From CAVZTA01 sp963778025 (GTDB taxonomy: Bacteria > Chloroflexota > Limnocylindria > Limnocylindrales > CSP1-4), in the NCBI GenBank assembly GCA_963778025.1, contig CAVZTA010000012.1:124001-188000 (forward strand): DNA of 64,000 bases, written 5' to 3'. The translations under genes and the position numbers were made by a program. Shown here in pieces: positions 8,641 through 17,159 of the stretch (the first letter of the stretch is position 1; each line of letters opens with the position of its first letter). The notes beneath the pieces are model-generated. The model was not told where the DNA came from and ran no database searches. It worked only from the letters and a program-made list of their open reading frames with translations.

Positions 8641-9096
8641 CTAGCCCTTGTCGCCGCCCAGGAGGCCGCCGAGCCCGCCGATCACCCCGCCGATGTCGAT
8701 GCCACCGGCGGTGGGCATCTGGCCGTCCGGGGTGAGGGCGTCGATGACCGTGGGCAGCGCGGCCGCGAGGGCCGGCAGGAGCTGGTCGATCGGCACGCCG
8801 ACCTGCTTCGAGAGCTGGTCCAGCTTGTCGGGCCCGAGCGCGGCGCCCAGCTGCTGCGGGTCGACCGGCTTGTTGTCGCCCTTCGAGACCCACGACGCGA
8901 CCTGCTCCGCGAGGCCGCTCGAGGTCAGCTGTTGCACGAGGCCCGGGAGCCCGGCGACCGCGTTCGACGGGCTGGGCGATCCGTCGCCCGTGCCGGCGGC
9001 CGCCCCGAACTGGCCCAGCAACCCGCCGACGATCTTCGCCGCATCGGGCTGGCCATCATGATCCGCGTCGCCCATCGCCTGCTGCAGGACATCCAT
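8641..9096 (-). CDS. YidB/DUF937-family protein
   Basis: The ATG at 9096 follows GGAGGACGAAGCC and gives a 151-residue protein. It has the YidB pattern: a helical GLVQQLTSSGLAEQVASWV segment, then PVDPQQLGAALGPDKLDQLS and VGVPIDQLLPALAAALPTVI. The tail is Gly-rich (GGVIGGLGGLLGG). Residues near 10-18 (DADHDGQPD) look like a single EF-hand calcium loop, common in these proteins. The function of the family is not established. An upstream start at 9180 is possible, but its sequence is Arg-rich and lacks a ribosome-binding site. It is the last gene of the trpS-AI-2E-surE run. Confidence 0.75.
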   Translation of the reverse strand: MDVLQQAMGDADHDGQPDAAKIVGGLLGQFGAAAGTGDGSPSPSNAVAGLPGLVQQLTSSGLAEQVASWVSKGDNKPVDPQQLGAALGPDKLDQLSKQVGVPIDQLLPALAAALPTVIDALTPDGQMPTAGGIDIGGVIGGLGGLLGGDKG

Positions 9097-9154
9097 GGCT
9101 TCGTCCTCCGAAGTGTCGTCGTCCCGGGCAGTGTGCGCCCGGGGCGCGCGGACG

Positions 9155-10198
9155 TCAGCGGCGGTCACCCGCCTGTTCATCGGCGATGCGCGCCTCCTCC
9201 GCCTCGCCCTCGGGCCGGTCCGGCGCCAGCTCGCCGTCGGTCGCGGCGGCCTCGTCCAGCGTCCACGACCAGGTCCGGAGCCGCTTCAGCAGGGAGCGCC
9301 CGGTGAGATCGAGGTGGATGGGCGTGACCGCGACGCGGCGATGGACGACCGCGTGGAAGTCCGTGCCGGGCACGGCGAGGCCCGACGGCGGCGGCCCACC
9401 GATCCAGTAATAGGGGATGCCGCGCGGGTCGACCCGCCGGAGGAGCTGGTCCTGGTAGACCCGCTTGCCCAGGCGGGTGACCTCGAACCCCTCGCACTCC
9501 TCGGGCGTGACCGCGGGGACGTTGACGTTGAGGAGCTCGCCGCGCGAGAGGCCGTGCTCGAGCAGGTTCCGGGCGACCGTCGCCGCCGCGATGGCGGCCA
9601 GCGTGAAGTCGGGATGCTCGTAGTACTCCTGCGAGATCGCGAACGCCGGGCAGCCGTTGATGACCGCCTCCATCGCCGCGGACACCGTGCCCGAGTAGGT
9701 GATGTCGTCGCCCAGGTTCGCGCCGTAGTTGATGCCCGACGCGACGAGGTCGAAGCCGTGGTCGAAGTAGCCCAGGAAGGCAAGAGAGACCGCGTCGGTC
9801 GGGGAGCCGTCGACGGACCAGCCGGTCGAGCCGTCGGCGAGCGTGCGTTCCCGGACGCGCAGCGGACGCATGAGCGTCTTCTGGTGGCCGACCGCGCTCT
9901 GGTTCGTGTCGGGCGCGACGACGGTGATGTCGCCGAGCGCCTCGAGCGCCTGCTTCAGCGCGAGGATGCCGCGTGACTCGATGCCGTCGTCGTTCGTGAT
10001 GAGGATCTTCGGGCGGGACGTCCAGTCGCCCAGCGGCCGGGCCATCCGCCGCAGGGCCCGCGGACCGCCGCGTGCCGCGCCACCCGCGAGCGGCTCGCCG
10101 CGTTCGAGGTCGAGGTCGCGTCGTTCCGTGCGGGCCCGTTCCCGGGTCATGTCCGGGAGGTCGCTGCCGTCGCGATGCGGGTGCTTGCCGTCGCTCAC
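9155..10198 (-). CDS. surE: 5'/3'-nucleotidase SurE
   Basis: SurE removes phosphate from nucleoside 5'/3'-monophosphates using a divalent metal. The metal loop ILITNDDGIES is at residues 65-75. The second signature, LVASGINYGANLGDDITYSG, is followed by TVSAAMEAV, and GLSRGELLNVNVPAV is also present. The GTG start overlaps the end of the AI-2E gene (GTGA), supporting an operon. About 62 residues, rich in Arg, Asp and Glu, precede the catalytic domain, whereas SurE normally starts near that motif. Either the extension is real or the true start is the ATG at 10045 (MARPLGDW). The C-terminal tail is acidic. Confidence 0.92.
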   Translation of the reverse strand: MSDGKHPHRDGSDLPDMTRERARTERRDLDLERGEPLAGGAARGGPRALRRMARPLGDWTSRPKILITNDDGIESRGILALKQALEALGDITVVAPDTNQSAVGHQKTLMRPLRVRERTLADGSTGWSVDGSPTDAVSLAFLGYFDHGFDLVASGINYGANLGDDITYSGTVSAAMEAVINGCPAFAISQEYYEHPDFTLAAIAAATVARNLLEHGLSRGELLNVNVPAVTPEECEGFEVTRLGKRVYQDQLLRRVDPRGIPYYWIGGPPPSGLAVPGTDFHAVVHRRVAVTPIHLDLTGRSLLKRLRTWSWTLDEAAATDGELAPDRPEGEAEEARIADEQAGDRR

Positions 10199-11580
10199 CC
10201 AGGCAGCTCGCCCTTGAGGTCGACCCGCGGTGGCGTGCCCGGCGCCCGGCCGTCGGCGGCCGGGTCGCCGGCCGCCTGCTCGGCGGCGGCCGACGGGGGC
10301 GCGGTAAGCCGAGTCGGGTCGCCCGAATCGTCGACGTCGGCGTCCACGCCGGCGACCGGCTCCCGCGGCTTCCGGATGGCCCGACCCTCACGCGCGGCGA
10401 CGCGCTGGGTGGCTCGCTCGGTGACCGTGCCCGACTCCCGCGACCGAGCGTAGAAGTGGAAGAAGAACGCGGACACCACCGCGGCGATGGGGATGCCGAA
10501 GATCGCGCCCGACGATGCCGGCGATCTTCGAGCCGATGAGCACGGAGCCCAGGACGACGATGGGGTGGATGCCCACGGCGCCCGACATCAGGCGCGGCTG
10601 GAGGATGTTCATCGTCACGAACCAGCCGATGCCCATGATGATCAGCGTCGGCAGGAAGGACTCGGGCTGGAGGAGCAGCGCCACCGCCACCGGCGGCAGC
10701 CACGAGACGAACGGGCCGAAGAACGGGATCATGTGGAGCAGGCCCGAGGCGACGGAGGTCGCCGCGCCATACGGCAGGCCCAGTGATCATGTTGGCGATC
10801 GGCGGCGATCAGGCCGTAGGTCACGCCCATCACGACCTGCCCGCGGAGGAACCCGCCGAACGAGCGGCCAACCGCCTTCTGAAGCAGCCGCGCCTCGCCG
10901 AGGTAGTTGGGCGGCACGAGGCGGAAGAGGAACGCCAGGATCGCGCCGCGGTCGATCGCGATGTACAGCGAGAGCATCACGAGGATCAGGAGGTTGCCCG
11001 ACCAGCCCGATGCTCGCGAATGCCACCTGCTGGATCGGCCCGGCCAGCTCCTGGGCATAGCCGTTCAGGTTCTGGATGATGATCGGCGCCTGGCTCTCGA
11101 GCTCGACCGTGAAGCCGAATCCGGCCAGCCGCTCCTCGATCGCCCGGAGGAAGCTCCGGAGCTGGGTCTCCAACTCCGGGGAGGTCCGGATGAACTCCGC
11201 GATCGAGTTGCGCCAGGGAGCGCCGCCACCTGGACCAGCAGCGCGAGGACCACGACGACGATGCCGCTGTAGACGACCACCACCGCGGCCGCACGCGGCG
11301 CGCCCGGCATCAGGCGCGCCACCACGTTGATCAGCGGCAGCAGCGCGAACGACAGCAGCCAGGCCAGGAAGAACAGGATGATGATGTCCTGGAAGGCCTT
11401 GAAGGCGTTGTCCAGGAAGCCCAGCACGATGAACGCGGCCGCGATCGTCGCGAGGATCAGGAACGCGTCGAGCAGCTGCTGCTGACGCTTCGACAGGTCG
11501 ATCTGGATGCGTCCGGGTCCGGGCTCCACCGCGGGCGCGGCCTCCGTGTGCGCGGCGGCAGCTCCGCCAGCGCCGCCCAT
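10195..11580 (-). CDS. AI-2E family transporter (several frame breaks)
   Basis: Segments in alternating frames spell a single AI-2E/PerM-type membrane protein. They are DAFLILATIAAAFIVLGFLD, IIILFFLAWLLSFALLPLIN, RNSIAEFIRTSPELETQL, LLILVMLSLYIAIDRGAI, QVVMGVTYGLIAA, MIPFFGPFVSWLPPVAVALL, LIIMGIGWFVTMNILQPRLM and VVLGSVLIGSKIAGIVG. The frame changes near 11220, 11005, 10770 and 10505 and returns to the original frame after each pair. That pattern fits sequencing indels better than decay. The family exports or facilitates small molecules and forms about eight helices. The C-terminal 90 residues are cytosolic and charged. It begins nine bases after trpS. Confidence 0.85.
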
Positions 11581-11589
11581 GGTAGACGC

Positions 11590-12588
11590 CTAGCGCAGGC
11601 CCATCTTGCGGTGGACTTCGTCGATGGTCGCCTGGGCCGGAGGCTGCAGCCGGTCGGCGCCCGCCTCGAGGATGCGATCGACCTCCGCGGGGTGGGCCAT
11701 CAGCTCCAGGTAGCGCTCCCGGGCGGGCGCATAGTGCCGGATGATCCGATCGGCGAGCAGCTTCTTGGTGTCGACGCAGCCGGTGCGGGCGGTGCGCTCG
11801 CCGTCCCACACCTCCTCGTAGTCGTCGCCGAAGAACCGATGGAGCTGGCAGACGTTGCACACCTCGGGCCGACCCGGATCGGTGCGCAGGATCCGTTGCG
11901 TGTCCGTGACCATGCTCATCACCTGGCGGCGGATCACGTCCGGCTCGGCCAGGATCTCGATGGTGTTGCCCACCGACTTCGACATCTTGCGCACGCCGTC
12001 GGTGCCGAGCACCACGGGCGCCTCGGTATGGACCGCCTGCGGCTCGGGGAATGTCTCGCCGTAGCGGTGGTTGAACGCCCGGACGATCTCGCGTGACAGC
12101 TCGAGGTGCGCCGCCTGGTCCTTGCCGACCGGGACGTGGGTCGCCTTGTAGATGACGATGTCCGCGGCCTGGAGCACCGGGTAGGTGAGCAGGGCGTGGT
12201 TCACGTCGTCGGGCTGGGTCTCGCGCTTCTCCTTGTAGGTCGGGGTGCGCTCGACCCAGCTCACCGGCGTGACCGTCGCGAGGAGCCATGTGAGCTCGGT
12301 GTGCTCGGGGCGATGGCTCTGGACGAACAAGGTGCACTTGTCCGGGTCGAGCCCCAGCGCGAGCAGTGACGCCGCCATCTCGCGGACGCCGCGGCGAAGG
12401 GCATCGGCGTCGTGCTGGCTCGTCAGCGCGTGGTAGTCGACGACGCAGTAGATCGCCTCGAACTCGTGCTGGAGCTTCACGTAGTTCCGGATCGCGCCCA
12501 GGTCGTTGCCGAGATGGACGATCCCGGACGGCTGGATGCCCGAGAAGATCCGGGTCCGCGCGCTCGCGTCGGTCAGGGTGGCGGTCAT
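11590..12588 (-). CDS. trpS: Tryptophanyl-tRNA synthetase
   Basis: This class I aminoacyl-tRNA synthetase charges tRNA-Trp. Starting at ATG 12588 the protein has 332 residues, the normal bacterial length. The HIGH-type motif is PSGIVHLGN (residues 20-28), the KMSKS loop is GVRKMSKSVGN near residue 200, and the mid-section has YPVLQAADIVIYKATHVPVG and KDQAAHLELSRE. A longer upstream frame exists (to 12795) but is low-complexity. A -10-like TACACT sits eight bases before the ATG with no ribosome-binding site, so the mRNA is probably leaderless. It heads the leftward run trpS, AI-2E, surE and yidB-like. Confidence 0.95.
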   Translation of the reverse strand: MTATLTDASARTRIFSGIQPSGIVHLGNDLGAIRNYVKLQHEFEAIYCVVDYHALTSQHDADALRRGVREMAASLLALGLDPDKCTLFVQSHRPEHTELTWLLATVTPVSWVERTPTYKEKRETQPDDVNHALLTYPVLQAADIVIYKATHVPVGKDQAAHLELSREIVRAFNHRYGETFPEPQAVHTEAPVVLGTDGVRKMSKSVGNTIEILAEPDVIRRQVMSMVTDTQRILRTDPGRPEVCNVCQLHRFFGDDYEEVWDGERTARTGCVDTKKLLADRIIRHYAPARERYLELMAHPAEVDRILEAGADRLQPPAQATIDEVHRKMGLR

Positions 12589-12884
12589 GGGGCGCGAGTG
12601 TACCGGCGGGCCGACCGTGCTTCGGTGAGCCGCCGCGGTGCGGCCCGCGCGATGCGCCTGCAAGGTCCCGGAGCGACCCGCTGAGGACTCCACAACGCCG
12701 CGGCTGCTAGCAGTGGCAGCGACCCGTCGCGGCGGGTCGACGCTTGGCCGCGCCCCACGGCCGCGGAGCATCGACGGGAGGTGCCGATCGCCCACCGTTG
12801 GAGCCCCCGACGCCGCTCCAGCCCAGGAGCGGGCGTCCTCGTCCCGCGCCCCTTGCCCGGTGTGGACCCACAGGAGGGACTCCC
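12589..12884. other. Divergent spacer between trpS and the symporter, with strong hairpins
   Basis: This 296-base spacer carries no convincing ORF. It contains a perfect 7-bp hairpin, CGACCCG/CGGGTCG, at 12720-12739. Overlapping that is a two-tier hairpin with outer arms at 12737-12745 and 12767-12775 and inner arms GGCCG (12746-12750) and CGGCC (12758-12762). The trpS -10 is at its left end. The symporter ribosome-binding site GGAGGG is at 12873-12878. The hairpins could form a structured 5' leader for the symporter gene. Confidence 0.45.
12597..12602 (-). promoter_or_regulatory. -10 hexamer TACACT for leaderless trpS
   Basis: Read on the minus strand, TACACT ends eight bases before the trpS ATG. 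Transcription would start at or within a base or two of the start codon. No clear -35 box is visible. Confidence 0.5.
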
Positions 12885-14351
12885 TTGGCCAGCGCGACGA
12901 CTGCTCCTGCAGCCCAGACGACCCCGGGTGCGATCACCTATCGACTGCCATTCGTGATCGCTGCATCGGCCGCCGGCACCGTGATCGAGTGGTACGACTT
13001 CTACCTGTACGGTGTCCTGGCGGCGTTCTTCAGCACCCAGTTCTTCCCGCCCGGCAACGACGTCGCGGCGCTACTCGCGTCGCTCGCCACGTTCGGCGCC
13101 GGATTCGCCGTTCGGCCCTTCGGCGCAGCCGTGTTCGGACGGATCGGCGACATGGTCGGCCGCAAGTTCACGTTCCTCGTGACGATCACCGTGATGGGCG
13201 TCTCGACGGCCCTCGTCGGCATCCTGCCGACATACGCCCAGATCGGCATCCTCGCCCCGATCCTCTTGGTGACCCTCCGCCTCGCCCAGGGCCTCGCGTT
13301 GGGCGGTGAGTACGGTGGGGCGGCGATCTATGTCGCGGAGCACTCGAAGGATGAGGAACGCGGTCGCCAAACCTCGTGGATCCAGACGACGGCGACCATC
13401 GGCCTGCTGCTCGCCCTCGTGGTCATCGCCGTCACCCGACTGTCGATGTCCCCCGAGGACTTCGCGGCGTGGGGCTGGCGGATCCCGTTCCTACTCTCGG
13501 CGATCCTCGTCCTGCTCGCCCTGTACATCCGGCTCCGCCTGCAGGAGACGCCGCTGTTCAGCGCCCTCAAGACGCAGGGCAAGTCGTCGACGTCGCCGTG
13601 GCGTGAGAGCTTCGGCGACTCGCGCAACGCGAAGCTCATCCTGCTCGCGCTGTTCGGGGCGACGGCCGGCCAGGCGGTGGTCTGGTACCAGGGCCAGTTC
13701 CAGGCGCTGTTCTTCCTGGGTACGAACCTCGGCGTGCGGTTCACCGACGCGTACCTCATCGTGGGCACGGCGATCGTCCTCGCGACGCCGTTCTTCCTCG
13801 TGTTCGGGCGCCTGTCGGATTCGATCGGACGGAAGAAGGTGATCCTCACAGGCTGCGCCCTGGGGGTGCTCACGTATGTCCCGATCTACAACCTCATGAT
13901 CCAGTTCGCGCACCCGCAGGGGACGTTCGATCCCGCGAAGGGCCGGTACGTGGATGCCGCGGGCCTGCCGGCGATCGCGCAGCCCGACATCCTGCCGCTC
14001 ATCGCCCTGGTGTTCGTCCAGATCCTGTACGTGACGATGGTCTACGGCCCGATCGCCGCGTTCCTCGTCGAGTACTTCCCGGCGCGCATCCGGTACACCA
14101 GCCTGTCGATCCCGTACCACATCGGGAACGGCTGGTTCGGCGGGTTCCTGCCGCTCATCTCGGCCGCGATCATCGCGGCCACCGGCAACCTCATCGCGGC
14201 GCTGATCTATCCGATCACGGTCGCGATCATCACGATCATCGTGGGCGGACTGTTCGTCCGGGAGAGCCACCAGGTGAAGATCTGGGACGAGGTGGGAGAT
14301 GACGCCCGGCCGCTGGGTGACGAGCTGCCGGCGACGGGCGCACACGCCTGA
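12885..14351 (+). CDS. MFS metabolite:H+ symporter (MHS family)
   Basis: A 12-helix major-facilitator protein of the metabolite:H+ symporter group (ProP, KgtP, ShiA relatives). The group's signature IEWYDFYLYG lies in helix 1, VRPFGAAVFGRIGDMVGRK in the loop between helices 2 and 3, and RLAQGLALGGEYGGAAIYVA in helix 4. The second loop signature is FGRLSDSIGRKKVIL. The TTG at 12885, six bases after GGAGGG, is preferred over upstream starts because the upstream frame is low-complexity. The next gene is an acyl-CoA synthetase, so acetate, propionate or another small carboxylate is a reasonable but unproven substrate. An extra loop of about 25 residues (GTFDPAKGRYVDAAGLPAI) is typical of this subgroup. 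Confidence 0.88.
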   Translation: MASATTAPAAQTTPGAITYRLPFVIAASAAGTVIEWYDFYLYGVLAAFFSTQFFPPGNDVAALLASLATFGAGFAVRPFGAAVFGRIGDMVGRKFTFLVTITVMGVSTALVGILPTYAQIGILAPILLVTLRLAQGLALGGEYGGAAIYVAEHSKDEERGRQTSWIQTTATIGLLLALVVIAVTRLSMSPEDFAAWGWRIPFLLSAILVLLALYIRLRLQETPLFSALKTQGKSSTSPWRESFGDSRNAKLILLALFGATAGQAVVWYQGQFQALFFLGTNLGVRFTDAYLIVGTAIVLATPFFLVFGRLSDSIGRKKVILTGCALGVLTYVPIYNLMIQFAHPQGTFDPAKGRYVDAAGLPAIAQPDILPLIALVFVQILYVTMVYGPIAAFLVEYFPARIRYTSLSIPYHIGNGWFGGFLPLISAAIIAATGNLIAALIYPITVAIITIIVGGLFVRESHQVKIWDEVGDDARPLGDELPATGAHA

Positions 14352-14377
14352 CGTCATCACCACCCGGCACTAGCATC

Positions 14378-14407
14378 GACGGCGGGAGGCGCGGTCCTCC
14401 CGCCGTC
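14378..14407 (+). terminator. 12-bp perfect hairpin between symporter and synthetase genes
   Basis: GACGGCGGGAGG pairs perfectly with CCTCCCGCCGTC around a six-base loop, 27 bases after the symporter stop. It could be a Rho-independent-type terminator without a strong T-run. A -10-like TAGCAT at 14371-14376 just before it means it may instead sit in the 5' leader of the synthetase gene. Confidence 0.5.
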
Positions 14408-14447
14408 GTTCGTCCCATGCCCGGATCGCTGCCCGCGGAGGCGCACC

Positions 14448-16376
14448 ATGGCCGTCCTCGACCCCGCCACCTCGCGTCAGCGGTACGACGACTTCTACCG
14501 GCGCTCGCTCGACGATCCCGAGGGCTTCTGGCTGGAGGCGGCGGAGGCGATCGACTGGTCCGTGCCACCGGCGCGCGCGTTCGAGCAGCCGTCGCCACCG
14601 ACGTTCACGTGGTTCCCGGGCGGCCGGACGAACCTGACGGTCAACGCGCTCGACCGGCACGTCGCGGCGGGGGCCGGTGACCGGACGGCGCTCATCGCGC
14701 TCGACGAGCGGGGCGGGCGTCGGACCTTCAGCTACGCGGACCTGCTCGCGCGCGTCGAGGCGTGCGCGGCGGCGCTCCGCGCACTGGGCATCGGTCATGG
14801 CGATCGCGTGACCATCTACATGCCGACCTGCCCCGAGGCGATCGTGGCGATGCTCGCGGTCGTCCGCATCGGGGCGATCCACTGCATCGTGTTCGCCGGG
14901 TTCGGCGCACGCGCGCTGGGCGATCGGATCGCGGCGTGCGGGGCGCGGCTCGTCCTGACCGCCGACATCACCTGGCGCAAGGGCAAGGACGTGGAGCTCC
15001 TGCCGATCGTCGACAAGGCGCTGGACGAGGTGCCCAACGACGTCGAGCGGGTGGTGGTCCTGCGGCGCCGCGGCGAGGCGACCGAGCTGCGAGCGGACCG
15101 GCATCTCGACTGGGACGCGTTCCTCGCCGCGGGCACGGGCGGTGACGGCTCGGCGGCGGACACCGCGTCGGAGGATCCCGCGTACATCCTCGCGACGTCC
15201 GGGACGACCGCCAAGCCGAAGCTCGCGGTCCACGGGCACGGCGGCTACCAGGTGCACATCGTGTCGATGGCCCGGTGGCTGATGGGCATCGGCCCGGACG
15301 ACATCTGGTGGTCCACGTCCGACATCGGGTGGATCGTGGGTCACGCGTACATCGTCCACGCGCCGCTCATCCTGGGCGCGACGACCATCGCCTACGAGGG
15401 CTCGCTCGACCATCCCGGGCCGGAGGTCGTGTGGCAGACCATCGAGCGCGAGAAGGTCACCGGGATCTTCACGTCGCCGACGGGGGTGCGCCTCCTGATG
15501 CGCTACGGCGAGAGCGCACCGGCCGCATTCGACCTGTCGTCCGTGCAGCGGACGTTCTGCGCCGGCGAGGTCCTCAACGCACCGGCCTGGTCGTGGTTCC
15601 AGGAGACGGTGTTCAAGGACCGCGTGCCGATGATCGACCACATGTGGCAGACCGAGACGGGCGGGCCGATCATCGGCAATCCGTGGGGCATGGGCCTCCA
15701 GCAGCCGATCAAGCCCGGGTCGGCGGGGCTGCCGATGCCGGGCATCGAGGTCGACGTGGTGACGCCCGAGGGCGAGCCGGTCGGGGTGGGGGAGAAGGGC
15801 ACGTTGCGGATCAAGCGGCCCTTCCCCGGGCTCATCTCCACGCTGTGGGGTGAGCCCGAGCGCTACATCGCGGACTACTGGCAGCGGGTCCCGGGCGGCT
15901 ATTACGTGGGCGATGCGGCGCACATCGACGAGGACGGGTACGTCTGGTTCGCCGGCCGCGCCGACGAGATCATCAAGATCGCCGCCCATCGCATCGGCAC
16001 CATCGAGGTCGAGACGGCGTTCCTGCGCCACCCCGCGGTCGCCGAGGCGGGGGTGTGCGGCATCCCCGACGAGCTGCGCGGCGAGGTGGTCGGGGCGTTC
16101 GTGGCACTCAAGGCGGGGCAGACGCCGTCCGATGAGCTGCGCCGGCAGCTGCTGGCCACGGTCCGCGACGACCTGGGGCCGGTGGCCGTCATCGGGGCGC
16201 TCTCGTTCGTGAACACCCTGCCCAAGACGCGGAGCGGCAAGATCATGCGGCGCGTGCTCAAGGCCGTCGCGCTGGATCGGGATCCGGGCGACATCTCGAC
16301 GATCGAGGACGAGGGTTCGGTCGAGGAGGCGCGGGCGGCCGTCGCGGAGCTCCGGGCGGGCCTCCACTCGACGTGA
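14448..16376 (+). CDS. Acetyl-/propionyl-CoA synthetase family (AMP-forming)
   Basis: This 642-residue enzyme activates a short-chain acid with ATP and CoA through an acyl-adenylate. The P-loop-like TSGTTAKPK (residues 250-258), the A5-type motif MWQTETGG with the Trp that limits acetate-type pockets, the hinge WFAGRADEIIKIAAHRI, and the C-terminal catalytic Lys in KTRSGKIMRR are all present. The ATG follows GCGGAGGCGCACC. It is shorter and divergent from the second synthetase at the right end of the window, so the two may differ in substrate (acetate versus propionate). It lies after a carboxylate-type symporter and overlaps the next gene by four bases. Confidence 0.9.
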   Translation: MAVLDPATSRQRYDDFYRRSLDDPEGFWLEAAEAIDWSVPPARAFEQPSPPTFTWFPGGRTNLTVNALDRHVAAGAGDRTALIALDERGGRRTFSYADLLARVEACAAALRALGIGHGDRVTIYMPTCPEAIVAMLAVVRIGAIHCIVFAGFGARALGDRIAACGARLVLTADITWRKGKDVELLPIVDKALDEVPNDVERVVVLRRRGEATELRADRHLDWDAFLAAGTGGDGSAADTASEDPAYILATSGTTAKPKLAVHGHGGYQVHIVSMARWLMGIGPDDIWWSTSDIGWIVGHAYIVHAPLILGATTIAYEGSLDHPGPEVVWQTIEREKVTGIFTSPTGVRLLMRYGESAPAAFDLSSVQRTFCAGEVLNAPAWSWFQETVFKDRVPMIDHMWQTETGGPIIGNPWGMGLQQPIKPGSAGLPMPGIEVDVVTPEGEPVGVGEKGTLRIKRPFPGLISTLWGEPERYIADYWQRVPGGYYVGDAAHIDEDGYVWFAGRADEIIKIAAHRIGTIEVETAFLRHPAVAEAGVCGIPDELRGEVVGAFVALKAGQTPSDELRRQLLATVRDDLGPVAVIGALSFVNTLPKTRSGKIMRRVLKAVALDRDPGDISTIEDEGSVEEARAAVAELRAGLHST

Positions 16377-17083
16377 CCGAGTCGTCGGTCGGGTCGGCGG
16401 CGGTCGGGGCCGTCTTCGTCGATGTCTTCGGCACGCTGCTCGACCTCGGGCCGCTGGCCGAGGCGTGCTCCGCCGTCGTGCAGGAGCGCGGCCCGGATCT
16501 CGCCGCTCGGTGGCGCGCGCGGCAGGTCGAGGCGACCTGGCTGCGGACGGCGATGGGCACCTGGACCGACTTCGAGAAGGTGACCGAGCAGGCGCTGGGG
16601 GTCGCGCTCGAGGATGTCCTGGGAGCCGCTGCGGCGGGGGTGGGTGTCCTCGACCGACGCCGCCTGGCCTCGGCGTTCGAGGCGCTGCCGGCCGCCGACG
16701 GCGCACGGGAAGCGCTGGTGTCACTGCGGGCGGCGGGCATCGTGACCGGCGTGCTGAGCAACGGCTCGGCCGCGCAGCTGCGCCGGATCGTCGACCGGCA
16801 GGGCCTGGGCGATGTCCTCGATCACGTGCTCTCGGTCGACGCGGTCCGCGTGTACAAGCCGGATCCGCGCGTCTATGCGCTCGCCGTGTCCGCGACGGCG
16901 TTGCCCGTCGAGCGGATCGGCTTCGTCACCGGCAATGGCTGGGATGCCGCCGGCGCCGGCGCGTTCGGCTTCCGGGTCGCGTGGCTGCGTCGCGAGGGCT
17001 CGCCGGCGATGCCGTCGGTCGGCGCGCCGCGCCCGATCGAGACGACCTGGCCGGGCGTCCCGTCCATCTTCGTGGGCGGCTGA
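16373..17083 (+). CDS. HAD-superfamily hydrolase, haloacid dehalogenase type II-like
   Basis: The nucleophile motif is FVDVFGTLLDLG (residues 15-26), followed by VLSNGS (motif II), VYKPDPRVYALA (motif III lysine) and FVTGNGWDAAGAGAFGF (motif IV). This order and the NGWDAAGA ending match type II 2-haloacid dehalogenases. Many relatives are instead phosphatases. The GTG start overlaps the synthetase stop, so it is the last gene of the symporter-synthetase unit. No halogenated substrate is implied by context alone. Its 236 residues are normal for the family. Confidence 0.8.
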   Translation: MTESSVGSAAVGAVFVDVFGTLLDLGPLAEACSAVVQERGPDLAARWRARQVEATWLRTAMGTWTDFEKVTEQALGVALEDVLGAAAAGVGVLDRRRLASAFEALPAADGAREALVSLRAAGIVTGVLSNGSAAQLRRIVDRQGLGDVLDHVLSVDAVRVYKPDPRVYALAVSATALPVERIGFVTGNGWDAAGAGAFGFRVAWLRREGSPAMPSVGAPRPIETTWPGVPSIFVGG

Positions 17084-17119
17084 TCGGCCGCCGCGGCCCG
17101 GCGCCGACCGCCCCTTCGC

Positions 17120-17159
17120 TACCATCCGCGCGATGTCCCGACTCGTCGTCGTCCCATGA
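17120..17159 (+). promoter_or_regulatory. Leaderless promoter and eight-codon leader ORF before hom
   Basis: TACCAT at 17120-17125 is seven bases before ATG 17133. That ATG opens MSRLVVVP and stops at 17157-17159, overlapping the hom ATG at 17156. It could be a leader peptide that couples translation into hom. The peptide is Val/Leu-rich rather than Thr/Ile-rich. Confidence 0.45.

Noticed and set aside
4257..8893. Long minus-strand open frames opposite the two flavoproteins (634 and 929 codons)
   Set aside because: They are antisense shadows of high-GC coding sequence, full of Arg/Asp/Val runs, with no domain pattern and no start signals.
12633..12646. T-box-like GGGCCGCACCGCGG (minus strand) upstream of trpS
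   Set aside because: A -10 hexamer lies eight bases from the trpS ATG, so this sequence would be upstream of the mRNA. No specifier stem or terminator is visible and two bases differ from the T-box core.
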